From an uncultured Pseudomonadales bacterium (GTDB taxonomy: Bacteria; Pseudomonadota; Gammaproteobacteria; Pseudomonadales; Azotimanducaceae): a stretch of DNA of 64,000 nt. The stretch lies in the NCBI GenBank assembly GCA_951813515.1, contig OX638346.1, positions 985,617 through 1,049,616 on the forward strand, written 5' to 3'. A model generated the notes under the pieces. It was not told the origin of the DNA. It did not search any database and saw only the letters and a program-made list of their open reading frames with translations. Below, one piece after another: positions 35,770-44,074 of the stretch (its first letter is position 1; each line of letters begins with the position of its first letter). Position numbers and translations under genes: made by a program.

Positions 35770-37467
35770 ATGCGCAATACCGTCGTAGCGATACTTGGAC
35801 TGCTGCTGACCGCCGCGTGCGGCGGCGGGGGATCGAGCCCCCCCTCGCCGCCGGCGCCGCCTCCTGCGCCACCGCCGCAACCTCCCGCCCCGCCGCAGGG
35901 CCAAGCTCGATTCACCGACGTGACAGTGCGGTCCGGCATCAACTACCAGCATGGCTACCTGAATCCCACGACGGGGTCGGAGCCGGAAGAGTTCGGCGGC
36001 GGCGTGGCGAGCGGCGACTATGACGGCGACGGTTGGATAGACCTTTTCGTTCTGCGCGGCGACATCGGGCCAAACCTGCTCTACCGCAACCTGGGCGACA
36101 ACGTATTCGAGGAAGTCGCCGAGACGGCCGGTGTGGCGTACACCAAGTCTTCGAACCAGAATTATCGGCATAGCGGACCGGCATTCGCCGATATGGACGG
36201 CGACGGCGACCTCGACCTGTTCATAGGCGGCATCGAACACGATCCGAGCTTCCTGTTCCATAACGAGGGCGATGGCACCTTCACTGACGTGACCGCGGAA
36301 TCCGGAATCGACACTATCGCCTCCAAGTACACGCTCTCGGCGGCGTTCGGCGACTACGACCTCGACGGCGACCTGGACATGTTCCTCACCCATTGGGGCA
36401 CACGCCGGGGCGTCGGCGAACCCGTCAACACCGAACACCTCTGGCGAAACGACACGCGTCACGGCGTCATCAGGTTCATCGACGTGAGCCTGGAGGCCGG
36501 CATTTCGCCGAGCATCATTTCGCCAGACCCGCACAAGTCGCTCGGCGTCGGATTCGACTACACGTTTTCTCCGACTTTTGCCCGCATCGACGACGATCGG
36601 TTCCCCGACCTGGTGATCTCGGGGGACTTTCTCACCTCGATGTTCTATCTCAACAACCGCGACGGCAGCTTCCGAAACGCCACCGACCGCAACGTGTTAG
36701 TGGATCAGAACGGCATGGGCACCGCCGTGGGGGACTACGACGCGGACGGTGACCTCGACTGGTTCGTCACGTCCATCTGGAGCCAGCAGGACGAATACGG
36801 CGAGCAGGCCTTCGAGCTGGGCAATCGGCTCTACAACAACGTGGGCGGCGCGTTCGTCGACGTTACCGACGACGCCGGCGTGTACGACGGCGGCTGGGGC
36901 TGGGCCGCGTGCTTCGCCGACTTCGACAACGACACCGACCTGGATATCTACCACACCAACGGCTGGAGCGTGTCCTTCGAGCCGGATAACTTCCACGCGG
37001 ACGAGAGTCGACTGTTCGTGGCTGCGGGCGACGGCACGTTTATCGAGGACGCCACGACCGCCGGAATCGCGGACGATGAACGCGGCTATGCGGCCGTCTG
37101 CGCGGATTTCGACAACGACGGCGACGTGGACGTGTTCCAGGCCCACCGCGACCCGGACAACGCCGCCACCCTGTGGCGCAACGACACAACAGGCAACGAG
37201 TACCTGAGAGTGCGCCTTGTCGGTCTGCCTCCGAATACGGAAGCGGCTGGCGCCCGAATCTGGGCGACAGTCGGGGAAAAAGAACTACTGCGCGAGATCG
37301 TTATCGGCAGCAACTACACGTCGCAGAACCCGACGGTGCAGGTGATCGGCCTCGGCGGCGCGTCGGTTGTCGACAGGCTCGTCGTTGAATGGCCCGACGG
37401 CCGCGAGACCACGCAAACACAGGTCGCCGCCGGACAGACGCTGGTGCTAGAGCATCCCGACCTGTGA
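35770..37467 (+). CDS. FG-GAP/VCBS repeat lipoprotein of the CRTAC1 (ASPIC/UnbV) type
   Basis: The protein has 565 residues. A lipoprotein signal (MRNTVVAILGLLLTAAC) puts the lipidated cysteine at residue 17, followed by a proline-rich linker to about 45. The body is a beta-propeller of FG-GAP repeats with calcium-binding loops of the form DxDGDGDxD (for example DGDGDLDLF). The last 90 residues match ASPIC/UnbV (LRVRLVGLPPNTEAAGARIW, then VEWPDG). Such proteins are anchored in the outer membrane or exported and bind calcium; their ligands are unknown. Confidence 0.92.
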   Translation: MRNTVVAILGLLLTAACGGGGSSPPSPPAPPPAPPPQPPAPPQGQARFTDVTVRSGINYQHGYLNPTTGSEPEEFGGGVASGDYDGDGWIDLFVLRGDIGPNLLYRNLGDNVFEEVAETAGVAYTKSSNQNYRHSGPAFADMDGDGDLDLFIGGIEHDPSFLFHNEGDGTFTDVTAESGIDTIASKYTLSAAFGDYDLDGDLDMFLTHWGTRRGVGEPVNTEHLWRNDTRHGVIRFIDVSLEAGISPSIISPDPHKSLGVGFDYTFSPTFARIDDDRFPDLVISGDFLTSMFYLNNRDGSFRNATDRNVLVDQNGMGTAVGDYDADGDLDWFVTSIWSQQDEYGEQAFELGNRLYNNVGGAFVDVTDDAGVYDGGWGWAACFADFDNDTDLDIYHTNGWSVSFEPDNFHADESRLFVAAGDGTFIEDATTAGIADDERGYAAVCADFDNDGDVDVFQAHRDPDNAATLWRNDTTGNEYLRVRLVGLPPNTEAAGARIWATVGEKELLREIVIGSNYTSQNPTVQVIGLGGASVVDRLVVEWPDGRETTQTQVAAGQTLVLEHPDL

Positions 37468-37528
37468 CGATGGGTCCGTTACGCGCTTACCGATCTCCGT
37501 AGCCGATCCGCCGACCTCGTCGCCCCAG

Positions 37529-39244
37529 CTAGCTGGCGCGAGCGAGCGGACTCCGCAACACCTGTCCCGACTGGGCACCGGTGTGCTCGTTGTTGCGCAA
37601 CATCACCTGGCCGTTGACCACCGTCGCGGCGATGCCGTCGGCGGTCTGCTTGTAGCGCATCGAGCCCCCCGGCAGATCGCGCTCGACGGTGGGCAGGCGC
37701 GGCCCGACCGTGTTCGGATCGAACACGAGAAGGTCCGCGGCGAGCCCGACTCGCACCAGGCCTCGGTCGTACAGGCCCCACTGCCTGGAAATGTCGTAGG
37801 TCAACAGCCGCACCGCTTCTTCCATCGTCAGCTTCTGCTCCGCGCGCACCCAGTGGCTCAGGACGTGGCTTTGCAGCGAGCTGTCCATGAGTTGCGCGAC
37901 GTGGGCGCCGGAGTCCGACAACGTCACCACCGTGTGCGGGTGTTTCATGATCTCCAGCACGTGATCCTGGTTCAGATTCGTCGCAGGGCGCCGCCACAGT
38001 GCCTTGAGGTCGGTTTCGAGCGCCAGATCGATGAAGAGTTGCGCGGGGTGGACACCGCGCTCGGCGGCGACGTCCGACATGCTGCGCTGGTCGCGATCGA
38101 TCAGCGTGTCCATGATGAGTATCCGGTCCCAATCCGGCGGACGCGTGTCGAGGCCGCCGAAGGAGTTGCGGAACGCCTTGCCTTCCGGATTGTCGGCGAT
38201 GCCGAGGAGCTTGGCCCGGACGGCCGGATCCCTGAGCTTGACCTTCTGCTCCTCGAGCGGCAGCGCTCGGATCTCCCGCCAGTGATCCCAGGTATCGAAG
38301 GGCGTGCGGGCCTCGAAACTGAACATGACATCCAGGGTGCGCGAGTGCGCCTGGGCGAACATGCGTCCGCCGGCGGCGGTGACTTCGTCCAGCAGCGCCA
38401 GTTTTCCACGCCAATAGGGCTCCCCCCCATCCCCGGCGGCCACACCCCACGTCATGGGCACGCCGGACTCGATGCTGAGTTGCCTGATGCGATCGTGGTA
38501 GTCGCGGGTCCCCTCGGGGTCTCCAACGGTGATGTCGCCGGCAATCTCGAACACGCCGGCGCCCGTTTCGCCCATGGCGTTGACGATGGCGCGAACCTCG
38601 CTCCAGTCGGAAACGGCGCTCGCCACCGGCTTGTCGGTGAACAGGCGATGCGTGCGCGAGGTCGAGAAGCCGATCGCGCCCGCGCGCACGGCCTCCTGCA
38701 CGATCCGGCACATGGCGGCGAGTTCGTCTTCGGTCGCCTGCTCGGTGAATGCGCGTTCGCCCATGACGTAGGTGCGAAGCGCGGAGTGGCCGATGTAGCC
38801 TGCATAGTTGATGCCTTTCGGCACGGCCTCCACCGCATCGAGGTAGTCGGGGTAGGTCTCCCAGGTCCACTTGATGCCTTCCTGCATCGACTCGCGGGCG
38901 ATGTCCTCGGCGCGCTCGAGGTTTCGGATCGCGAGATCCTGCTGTTCTTCGGGACAGGGCGCGAGGGTGAACCCGCAGTTGCCCATCACCACGCTGGTGA
39001 CGCCGTGGTAGCAGGAAGACGAGCCGATGCGATCCCAGAACACCTGCGCGTCCATGTGGGTGTGGCCATCGATGAAGCCCGGGGACACGATGTGTCCCTC
39101 GGCGTCGATGGTCTCGGCGCCGTTTTCGCGGATGCGGCCGATCAGCGCAATCTTGCCGTCCGAGATTCCGACGTCGGCATGGAACGCTGGCGCGCCCGAA
39201 CCGTCGACAATGAAACCGTTCTTGATGACCAGATCGTATGGCAT
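37529..39244 (-). CDS. D-aminoacylase-type amidohydrolase, copy 1
   Basis: The protein has 571 residues. The metal-binding start of the amidohydrolase fold is PGFIDGHTHMDAQVFW at 56-70, with H61, H63 and D65. GNCGFTLAPC follows near 97 and the D-aminoacylase-type DSGAHVAQLMD near 445. The family hydrolyses N-acyl-D-amino acids or related amides in the cytoplasm. It is closely similar along its full length to copy 2 at 39277-40995, 32 bases upstream on the same strand, so the two arose by tandem duplication. Confidence 0.88.
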   Translation of the reverse strand: MPYDLVIKNGFIVDGSGAPAFHADVGISDGKIALIGRIRENGAETIDAEGHIVSPGFIDGHTHMDAQVFWDRIGSSSCYHGVTSVVMGNCGFTLAPCPEEQQDLAIRNLERAEDIARESMQEGIKWTWETYPDYLDAVEAVPKGINYAGYIGHSALRTYVMGERAFTEQATEDELAAMCRIVQEAVRAGAIGFSTSRTHRLFTDKPVASAVSDWSEVRAIVNAMGETGAGVFEIAGDITVGDPEGTRDYHDRIRQLSIESGVPMTWGVAAGDGGEPYWRGKLALLDEVTAAGGRMFAQAHSRTLDVMFSFEARTPFDTWDHWREIRALPLEEQKVKLRDPAVRAKLLGIADNPEGKAFRNSFGGLDTRPPDWDRILIMDTLIDRDQRSMSDVAAERGVHPAQLFIDLALETDLKALWRRPATNLNQDHVLEIMKHPHTVVTLSDSGAHVAQLMDSSLQSHVLSHWVRAEQKLTMEEAVRLLTYDISRQWGLYDRGLVRVGLAADLLVFDPNTVGPRLPTVERDLPGGSMRYKQTADGIAATVVNGQVMLRNNEHTGAQSGQVLRSPLARAS

Positions 39245-39276
39245 AGCTCCCTCTCCTACTGCTTTGCTTACGTTGA

Positions 39277-40995
39277 TTAGTGCGTGGTCTGTGCGAGCGG
39301 CCCGCGCAGTACCCGCCCCGGCTGGGCGCCGCTGTGTTCGTTGTTCCGCAACAGCACCTGGCCGTTGACGATGGTCGCGGCGATACCGCGCCCGGTCTGC
39401 TTCAGGCGCATCTCGCCCGCCGGGAGGTCGTGCTCCACCGTAGGCATGTTCCCGCCGATGGTCTCCGGATCAAACACCACGAGATCCGCTGCGAGCCCCA
39501 TCCGCAACAGCCCGCGATCATGCAGGCCCCATCGCGTCGCGGGCTCGTAGGTCAGCATGCGCACCGCCTCTTCCAGCGTCAGTTCCTGCTTCTTGCGCAC
39601 CCAGTGGCTGAAGACGTGCGTCTGCAGCGAGCTGTCCATGATCATGCCGACGTGGGCGCCGGAATCCGAGAACGTCACCACCGTGTGGGGATGGCGCATC
39701 ATCTTCAGCACGTGATCGTCGTTCTCGTTGGCGGTGGAGCTGCGCCAGATGAGCTTGAGATCGTGCTCGAGCGCGAGGTCGATCATGAGCTCGACGGGCT
39801 TCACCCCGCGTTCGGCAGCGACTTCTGCAAAAGAACGATGCTCGCCCTCGACCGTGTCCATGATGAGCAGCCGGTTCCAGTTCGGCGGCCGTGCCGGGGA
39901 GATGCTGCCCCAGGAGTTGGGGAACAGCTTGTCACCGGGGTTGGTGGCGATGTCGACAAGCTTGGCCCTGATGGCCGGATCCCTGAGTTTGACCTTCTGC
40001 TCTTCGAGCGGCAGTGACCGAACTTCGCGCCAATGGTCCCAACCGTCGAACGGCGTGCGGGACTCGAAACTCTGGAGCAGGTTCAGTGAGCGCGAGTGCA
40101 CCTGGGCGAACATGTTCCCGCCCGCGGCGGCCACATCATCCAGGAGCCGGAGATACGTCCGCCAGTCCTGCGGCTCGCCCGGGCCGCTGATAAGTCCCCA
40201 TGTATATGGCACGCCGGACTCGACCGCGAGTTGCAACTGGCGACCGAAATAGTCGTCCTTGAGCACCGGGTCCCGATAGGTCTGCTCGCCAGCCATCTCG
40301 AACACACCGGCGCCGGTCTCGCTCATGGCGTTGACGATGGCGCGAACCTCGCTCCAGTCGGCGACCGCGCTGGCCACCATCTTGTCGCTGTAGAGCGTGT
40401 GGATGCGCGAGGTCGAGAAGCCGATGGCGCCGGCGCGCACAGCCTCCTGCACGTTGTGCGCCATGGCGGCGAGTTCGTCTTCGGTCGCCTGCTCGGTGAA
40501 CGCGCGCTCGCCCATGACGTAGGTGCGAAGCGCCGAGTGGCCGATGTATCCCGCGTAGTTGATGCCCTTCGGCAGGGCGTCCAGGGTATTGAGGTAATCG
40601 GGGTAGGTTTCCCAGCTCCACTTGATGCCGGCCCGCATCGAATCCGGAGAGATGTCCTCGGCCCGCTCGAGATTACGGAACACCAGCTCCGCCTCTTCTT
40701 CCCGCGCCGGCGCCAGCGTGAACCCGCAGTTGCCCATGACCACGCTGGTGACGCCGTGGTAGCAGGAGCACGAGCCGAGCTTGTCCCAGAAAACCTGGGC
40801 ATCCATGTGCGTGTGGCCGTCTATGAAGCCCGGGGCCACCACGTGGCCTTCGGCGTCGATGGTCTCGTCGCCGTCCTCCCGGATACGGCCGATCATCGCG
40901 ATCTTGCCGTCGGCTATTCCGACATCCGCGTGAACAGCAGGTGTGCCCGAACCGTCGATGACGGAACCGTTCTTGATCACCAGGTCGTATCGCAT
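39277..40995 (-). CDS. D-aminoacylase-type amidohydrolase, copy 2
   Basis: The ATG at 40995 gives 572 residues, matching the MxYDLVIKNG start of copy 1; an open frame further upstream runs into the receptor leader and is not coding. Zinc ligands are in DGHTHMDAQVFWDKLG, and SDSGAHVGMIMDSSLQTH is near 448. Differences from copy 1 cluster in the central loop around 240-290, where substrate choice may differ. It is divergent from the first TonB-dependent receptor, about 250 bases apart, suggesting that the receptor's ligand or a product of it is the substrate. Confidence 0.88.
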   Translation of the reverse strand: MRYDLVIKNGSVIDGSGTPAVHADVGIADGKIAMIGRIREDGDETIDAEGHVVAPGFIDGHTHMDAQVFWDKLGSCSCYHGVTSVVMGNCGFTLAPAREEEAELVFRNLERAEDISPDSMRAGIKWSWETYPDYLNTLDALPKGINYAGYIGHSALRTYVMGERAFTEQATEDELAAMAHNVQEAVRAGAIGFSTSRIHTLYSDKMVASAVADWSEVRAIVNAMSETGAGVFEMAGEQTYRDPVLKDDYFGRQLQLAVESGVPYTWGLISGPGEPQDWRTYLRLLDDVAAAGGNMFAQVHSRSLNLLQSFESRTPFDGWDHWREVRSLPLEEQKVKLRDPAIRAKLVDIATNPGDKLFPNSWGSISPARPPNWNRLLIMDTVEGEHRSFAEVAAERGVKPVELMIDLALEHDLKLIWRSSTANENDDHVLKMMRHPHTVVTFSDSGAHVGMIMDSSLQTHVFSHWVRKKQELTLEEAVRMLTYEPATRWGLHDRGLLRMGLAADLVVFDPETIGGNMPTVEHDLPAGEMRLKQTGRGIAATIVNGQVLLRNNEHSGAQPGRVLRGPLAQTTH

Positions 40996-41121
40996 CCTCT
41001 CCCCTGCAAATCCATGACCGGAACAGGCTAGCTTATCACGCAGATCAGGCGGAGAGGCCCCGCCCCTGCGGCCCCTGCGGGTAGTCGTTGACAGCTTCGC
41101 GCTGCAGGCGTACAAAGGTCC

Positions 41122-41186
41122 GGTTACGTGAGAGGACACCGTCGGCGCGGCATCGCCCGTCGGCGCGTGGTGTAACAACCCCGCCC
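41122..41186 (+). promoter_or_regulatory. Structured leader of receptor 1 (shared with receptor 2)
   Basis: The segment starting GTTACGTGAGAGGACACC is nearly identical to 43957-44020. A hairpin pairs ACACC (41135-41139) with GGTGT (41168-41172), and GTCGGC (41140-41145) with GTCGGC (41158-41163) using two G-U pairs. It lies 57-121 bases upstream of the receptor start. It may be an RNA regulatory element or a promoter-operator; no match to a known riboswitch is evident. Confidence 0.55.
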
Positions 41187-41242
41187 CCCGGGCGATGCAA
41201 TGTCGCTGGTTTGATCCTTACGGCCAAACTGGGGAGATTCTA

Positions 41243-43849
41243 ATGACTATCTATTCCATGAACCATGGACGGTTCATCATTGCGGCATTGGCCGTGATCG
41301 GCACGATCTTCTGCCTGCCCGCGTCGGCCCAAACCGACGAAGAAGCGGCTGAAGACGGTTCAATGGTCGAGGAGATCGTGGTCACCGCGACGTACCGCGA
41401 CACCCAACTGATGGACACGCCGCTGACCATCTCGGCATTGACGGATGTCGACATCGAGCAGCGGGGCGTCGAGGACATCAAGAACCTGTTCCTGGCGATC
41501 CCGGGACTGAACTACGGCAACGCCACGCAGACCTGGCACCGGATCACGGCGCGCGGCGTCGCGCAGTTCCGATCCCCGACCGGACCGATCGCGATGTACG
41601 TGGATAACATCCCCGTACAGGGCACGGGCACCCGGCAACCGCTGCTTCCGAACTTCGACCTGGAGCGCATCGAGGTGCTAAAGGGTCCGCAGGGCTCGCT
41701 CTACGGCGAGGGCAGCATGGCTGGAGCTGTCCGCTACATCACCAGGAAACCCAACCCCGAGGCCTTCGACTACGCCATCAAGGCGCGGTTTGAGGACCAG
41801 ACACAGTCCAGCGACCTCGGGCACCGCATCGACGCCATGATCAACGTGCCGTTCGGGGAGAACCTGGCGGCACGCATCACGCCCTACTCGCGGAACAAAC
41901 CGGGTCTCCTCGACAAGTACGGGCCCGAGGTCATCGAGGATGTCGATTACGTCGACGAGCAGGGAGTCAGGGCCCAACTCGCGTTCTATCCGAGCGACAA
42001 TCTCACGATCAATGCGACCTATTACCATGTCTATGCCGATATCGGCGGTCCCGGTATTGCCCACCATTGCTACGTGGACCGACGCCCCGCGGGCAATATC
42101 CCCGACAATGACCGCGAACCCGAAGTACCGCCCTATCCCGTCGTCGAGGGTTGCGAAAGCGGCCCCAACGGTACGCTCGACGGGGAGACCGGATTGTTCA
42201 AGGCCGGGCCCGACAAGGTCTACCGGACGCACATGGCCTCGAACCAGTTCAACGACGGCGGGGAGTCATGGTCGACGATCATCAACCTCACCGCCGAATG
42301 GTCGCTCGGCTGGGCGGACCTGAGCGTATCCACGGGGGATTATCAGCACGACATCACCTATGGCGAGGAGACGAGATCGGGCTTCACCCGGCCGGGATCG
42401 ACCTGGCCATCCGCCTTCGATGCCGCCTGCAAGATCGTGGGTTGCCCGTCCGGCGGATTCTGGGCCCGCAGCTCCGTGCGGGCGCACTCGGACGTCAATG
42501 AACGCCAGGCTACTGAAGTGCGCCTCGTCTCCACCACCGACAGCCGGTTGCAGTGGAGCGTCGGCGCCTTCAGCCAGGACCTCCAGAACTCGGACGATCC
42601 GAAGAGCTGGGAGCACTGCGGCTCACTGGGGCCGAAGCATGGCGTCATCTACGGGGGTCCCCAGTATCCCGACATCACCTGCCAGCGCAACGGCCTGAGT
42701 TTCGACCCCTCGAAGCTGTCCCTCGAGCAGATGCGGGAAGTGCACCGCCTCCTGCAACAGAGCCTCATGCGGACGGGCGGCGCGGGCTATACCGTGCGCG
42801 ACGAGCAGGCCCTCTTCGGCGAGGTGAGCTACACATTGAGCGACCAGTTCGAAATCCTGGGCGGCGTGCGCTACGCCGAGAGTTCGTTCGCTGCATACAG
42901 CGGCCCGAGCGGCCGGTGGGTGCCGCTTTCCGAGGCGACGCAACGCGGCGAAACGCAGACGCAGGAAAAGGCGGCGCCGAAGGTCACCCTCACGTGGCGG
43001 CCCAACGACAACGTCATGATCTACGGCACATGGGCGACCGCGTTCCGTGCCGGCGGCGTGAACGCCGGGCTCACGACCCGCGTCACCGAGTACGAGGAAC
43101 TCGCCGCGCGGGGTGTCGCTCAGGCCGCGGAACTCGCCGAACGCGCCAGGGACTTGCTGACATTCGGCGGCGACGACATAGAGTCCCTGGAACTCGGAGT
43201 AAAGGCGACGGTCCTGGATGGACGCCTCGATCTCACGCTGAACGCGTACAACATGGAAATGAACAATGCCGTCGTCTCAACCGCCACCTCGTTCCCGGCT
43301 ATCCAGAATCCCGACAGCCCACTGCCGATAGCCGACGCCTATACCGAGAACGTCACCGACAACGTCGGCCAGGCGTCATCGCGCGGTGTGGAATTCGAGG
43401 TGCGGGGTCAACTGACCGACGCGTTGAGCCTGCACGCGGGCGGTGCGTGGGTCCCCGACGCGGAAACCCAGACGCAGGAGGCGGGCCGATTTGTAGGCGG
43501 GGTGCAGCTTGTCGCCATCCAGGCGGGCAACCGCATTCGCTTCACGCCGACATTGAGCTACTTCGCCTCGTTGATGTATGACTTCGACCTGATGGGTCAC
43601 GACGCCAAGTTGCGTGGCGACGTCTACCACAGGGGCAAGGAGGTGTTCAGGACCGAGAACAACCTGCGGCCGACGCCGACCTACACGTTCCTGAACCTGA
43701 AGCTCCTGCTCAACCGCGACAACTACGAGTACGGCGTCTACATCAAGAACGTCAACGATGCGATCGCCCCGTTTGCAATCGGCGACAGCGGCTATCACGG
43801 CTTCAACCCGCCGCGGTCGTTCGGGCTGGAGTTCAGCTACACCAAGTAG
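41243..43849 (+). CDS. TonB-dependent outer-membrane receptor 1
   Basis: The ATG at 41243 gives 868 residues. A signal peptide (FIIAALAVIGTIFCLPASAQ) is followed by an acidic stretch and a TonB-box-like EEIVVTATYRDT. The plug domain runs to about 160 (SALTDVDIEQRGVEDIKN, then RIEVLKGPQGSLYGEGSMAG). The 22-strand barrel ends with an aromatic C-terminal strand (GFNPPRSFGLEFSYTK). It imports a ligand across the outer membrane using TonB energy. The amidohydrolases on the other side suggest an organic ligand rather than iron, but this is inference. Confidence 0.94.
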   Translation: MTIYSMNHGRFIIAALAVIGTIFCLPASAQTDEEAAEDGSMVEEIVVTATYRDTQLMDTPLTISALTDVDIEQRGVEDIKNLFLAIPGLNYGNATQTWHRITARGVAQFRSPTGPIAMYVDNIPVQGTGTRQPLLPNFDLERIEVLKGPQGSLYGEGSMAGAVRYITRKPNPEAFDYAIKARFEDQTQSSDLGHRIDAMINVPFGENLAARITPYSRNKPGLLDKYGPEVIEDVDYVDEQGVRAQLAFYPSDNLTINATYYHVYADIGGPGIAHHCYVDRRPAGNIPDNDREPEVPPYPVVEGCESGPNGTLDGETGLFKAGPDKVYRTHMASNQFNDGGESWSTIINLTAEWSLGWADLSVSTGDYQHDITYGEETRSGFTRPGSTWPSAFDAACKIVGCPSGGFWARSSVRAHSDVNERQATEVRLVSTTDSRLQWSVGAFSQDLQNSDDPKSWEHCGSLGPKHGVIYGGPQYPDITCQRNGLSFDPSKLSLEQMREVHRLLQQSLMRTGGAGYTVRDEQALFGEVSYTLSDQFEILGGVRYAESSFAAYSGPSGRWVPLSEATQRGETQTQEKAAPKVTLTWRPNDNVMIYGTWATAFRAGGVNAGLTTRVTEYEELAARGVAQAAELAERARDLLTFGGDDIESLELGVKATVLDGRLDLTLNAYNMEMNNAVVSTATSFPAIQNPDSPLPIADAYTENVTDNVGQASSRGVEFEVRGQLTDALSLHAGGAWVPDAETQTQEAGRFVGGVQLVAIQAGNRIRFTPTLSYFASLMYDFDLMGHDAKLRGDVYHRGKEVFRTENNLRPTPTYTFLNLKLLLNRDNYEYGVYIKNVNDAIAPFAIGDSGYHGFNPPRSFGLEFSYTK

Positions 43850-43876
43850 CACCCAGTACCTTCCGAGTTGACCCTT

Positions 43877-43906
43877 GGCAGCCCGCACCGCCTGGTGCGG
43901 GCTGCC
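43877..43906 (+). terminator. 3' hairpin of receptor 1, without a T-tract
   Basis: A 13-bp stem, GGCAGCCCGCACC with GGTGCGGGCTGCC, separated by GCCT. It belongs to the same hairpin family as 46735-46767 and 51671-51703, but the T-run is missing (CCAGTG follows). It may end transcription poorly or only stabilise the mRNA end. Confidence 0.65.
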
Positions 43907-43956
43907 AGTGTTCGCATTGACAGGTTGGCGTCGTTTGGTGTACGTAAGGGAGTGTA

Positions 43957-44020
43957 GTTACGTGAGAGGACACCGTCGGCGCGGCATCGCGGCCGGCGAG
44001 TGGTGTAACAACCACCCCCT
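43957..44020 (+). promoter_or_regulatory. Structured leader of receptor 2
   Basis: Copy of the receptor-1 leader. ACACC (43970-43974) pairs with GGTGT (44002-44006), and GTCGGC (43975-43980) with GCCGGC (43992-43997). The second strand of this stem differs from copy 1 by T to C, yet pairing is kept. It lies 55-118 bases before the receptor start at 44075. Confidence 0.55.
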
Positions 44021-44074
44021 GGGGATGCAACGTCACCGGCTCCGGTCTCAAAAAAACCGAAGAGGGGGAAACTG

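Noticed and set aside
39277..41178. A longer amidohydrolase starting at 41178
   Set aside because: The added N-terminus is encoded by the receptor leader repeat, and the same leader also gives such a frame ahead of receptor 2. The family start matches 40995.
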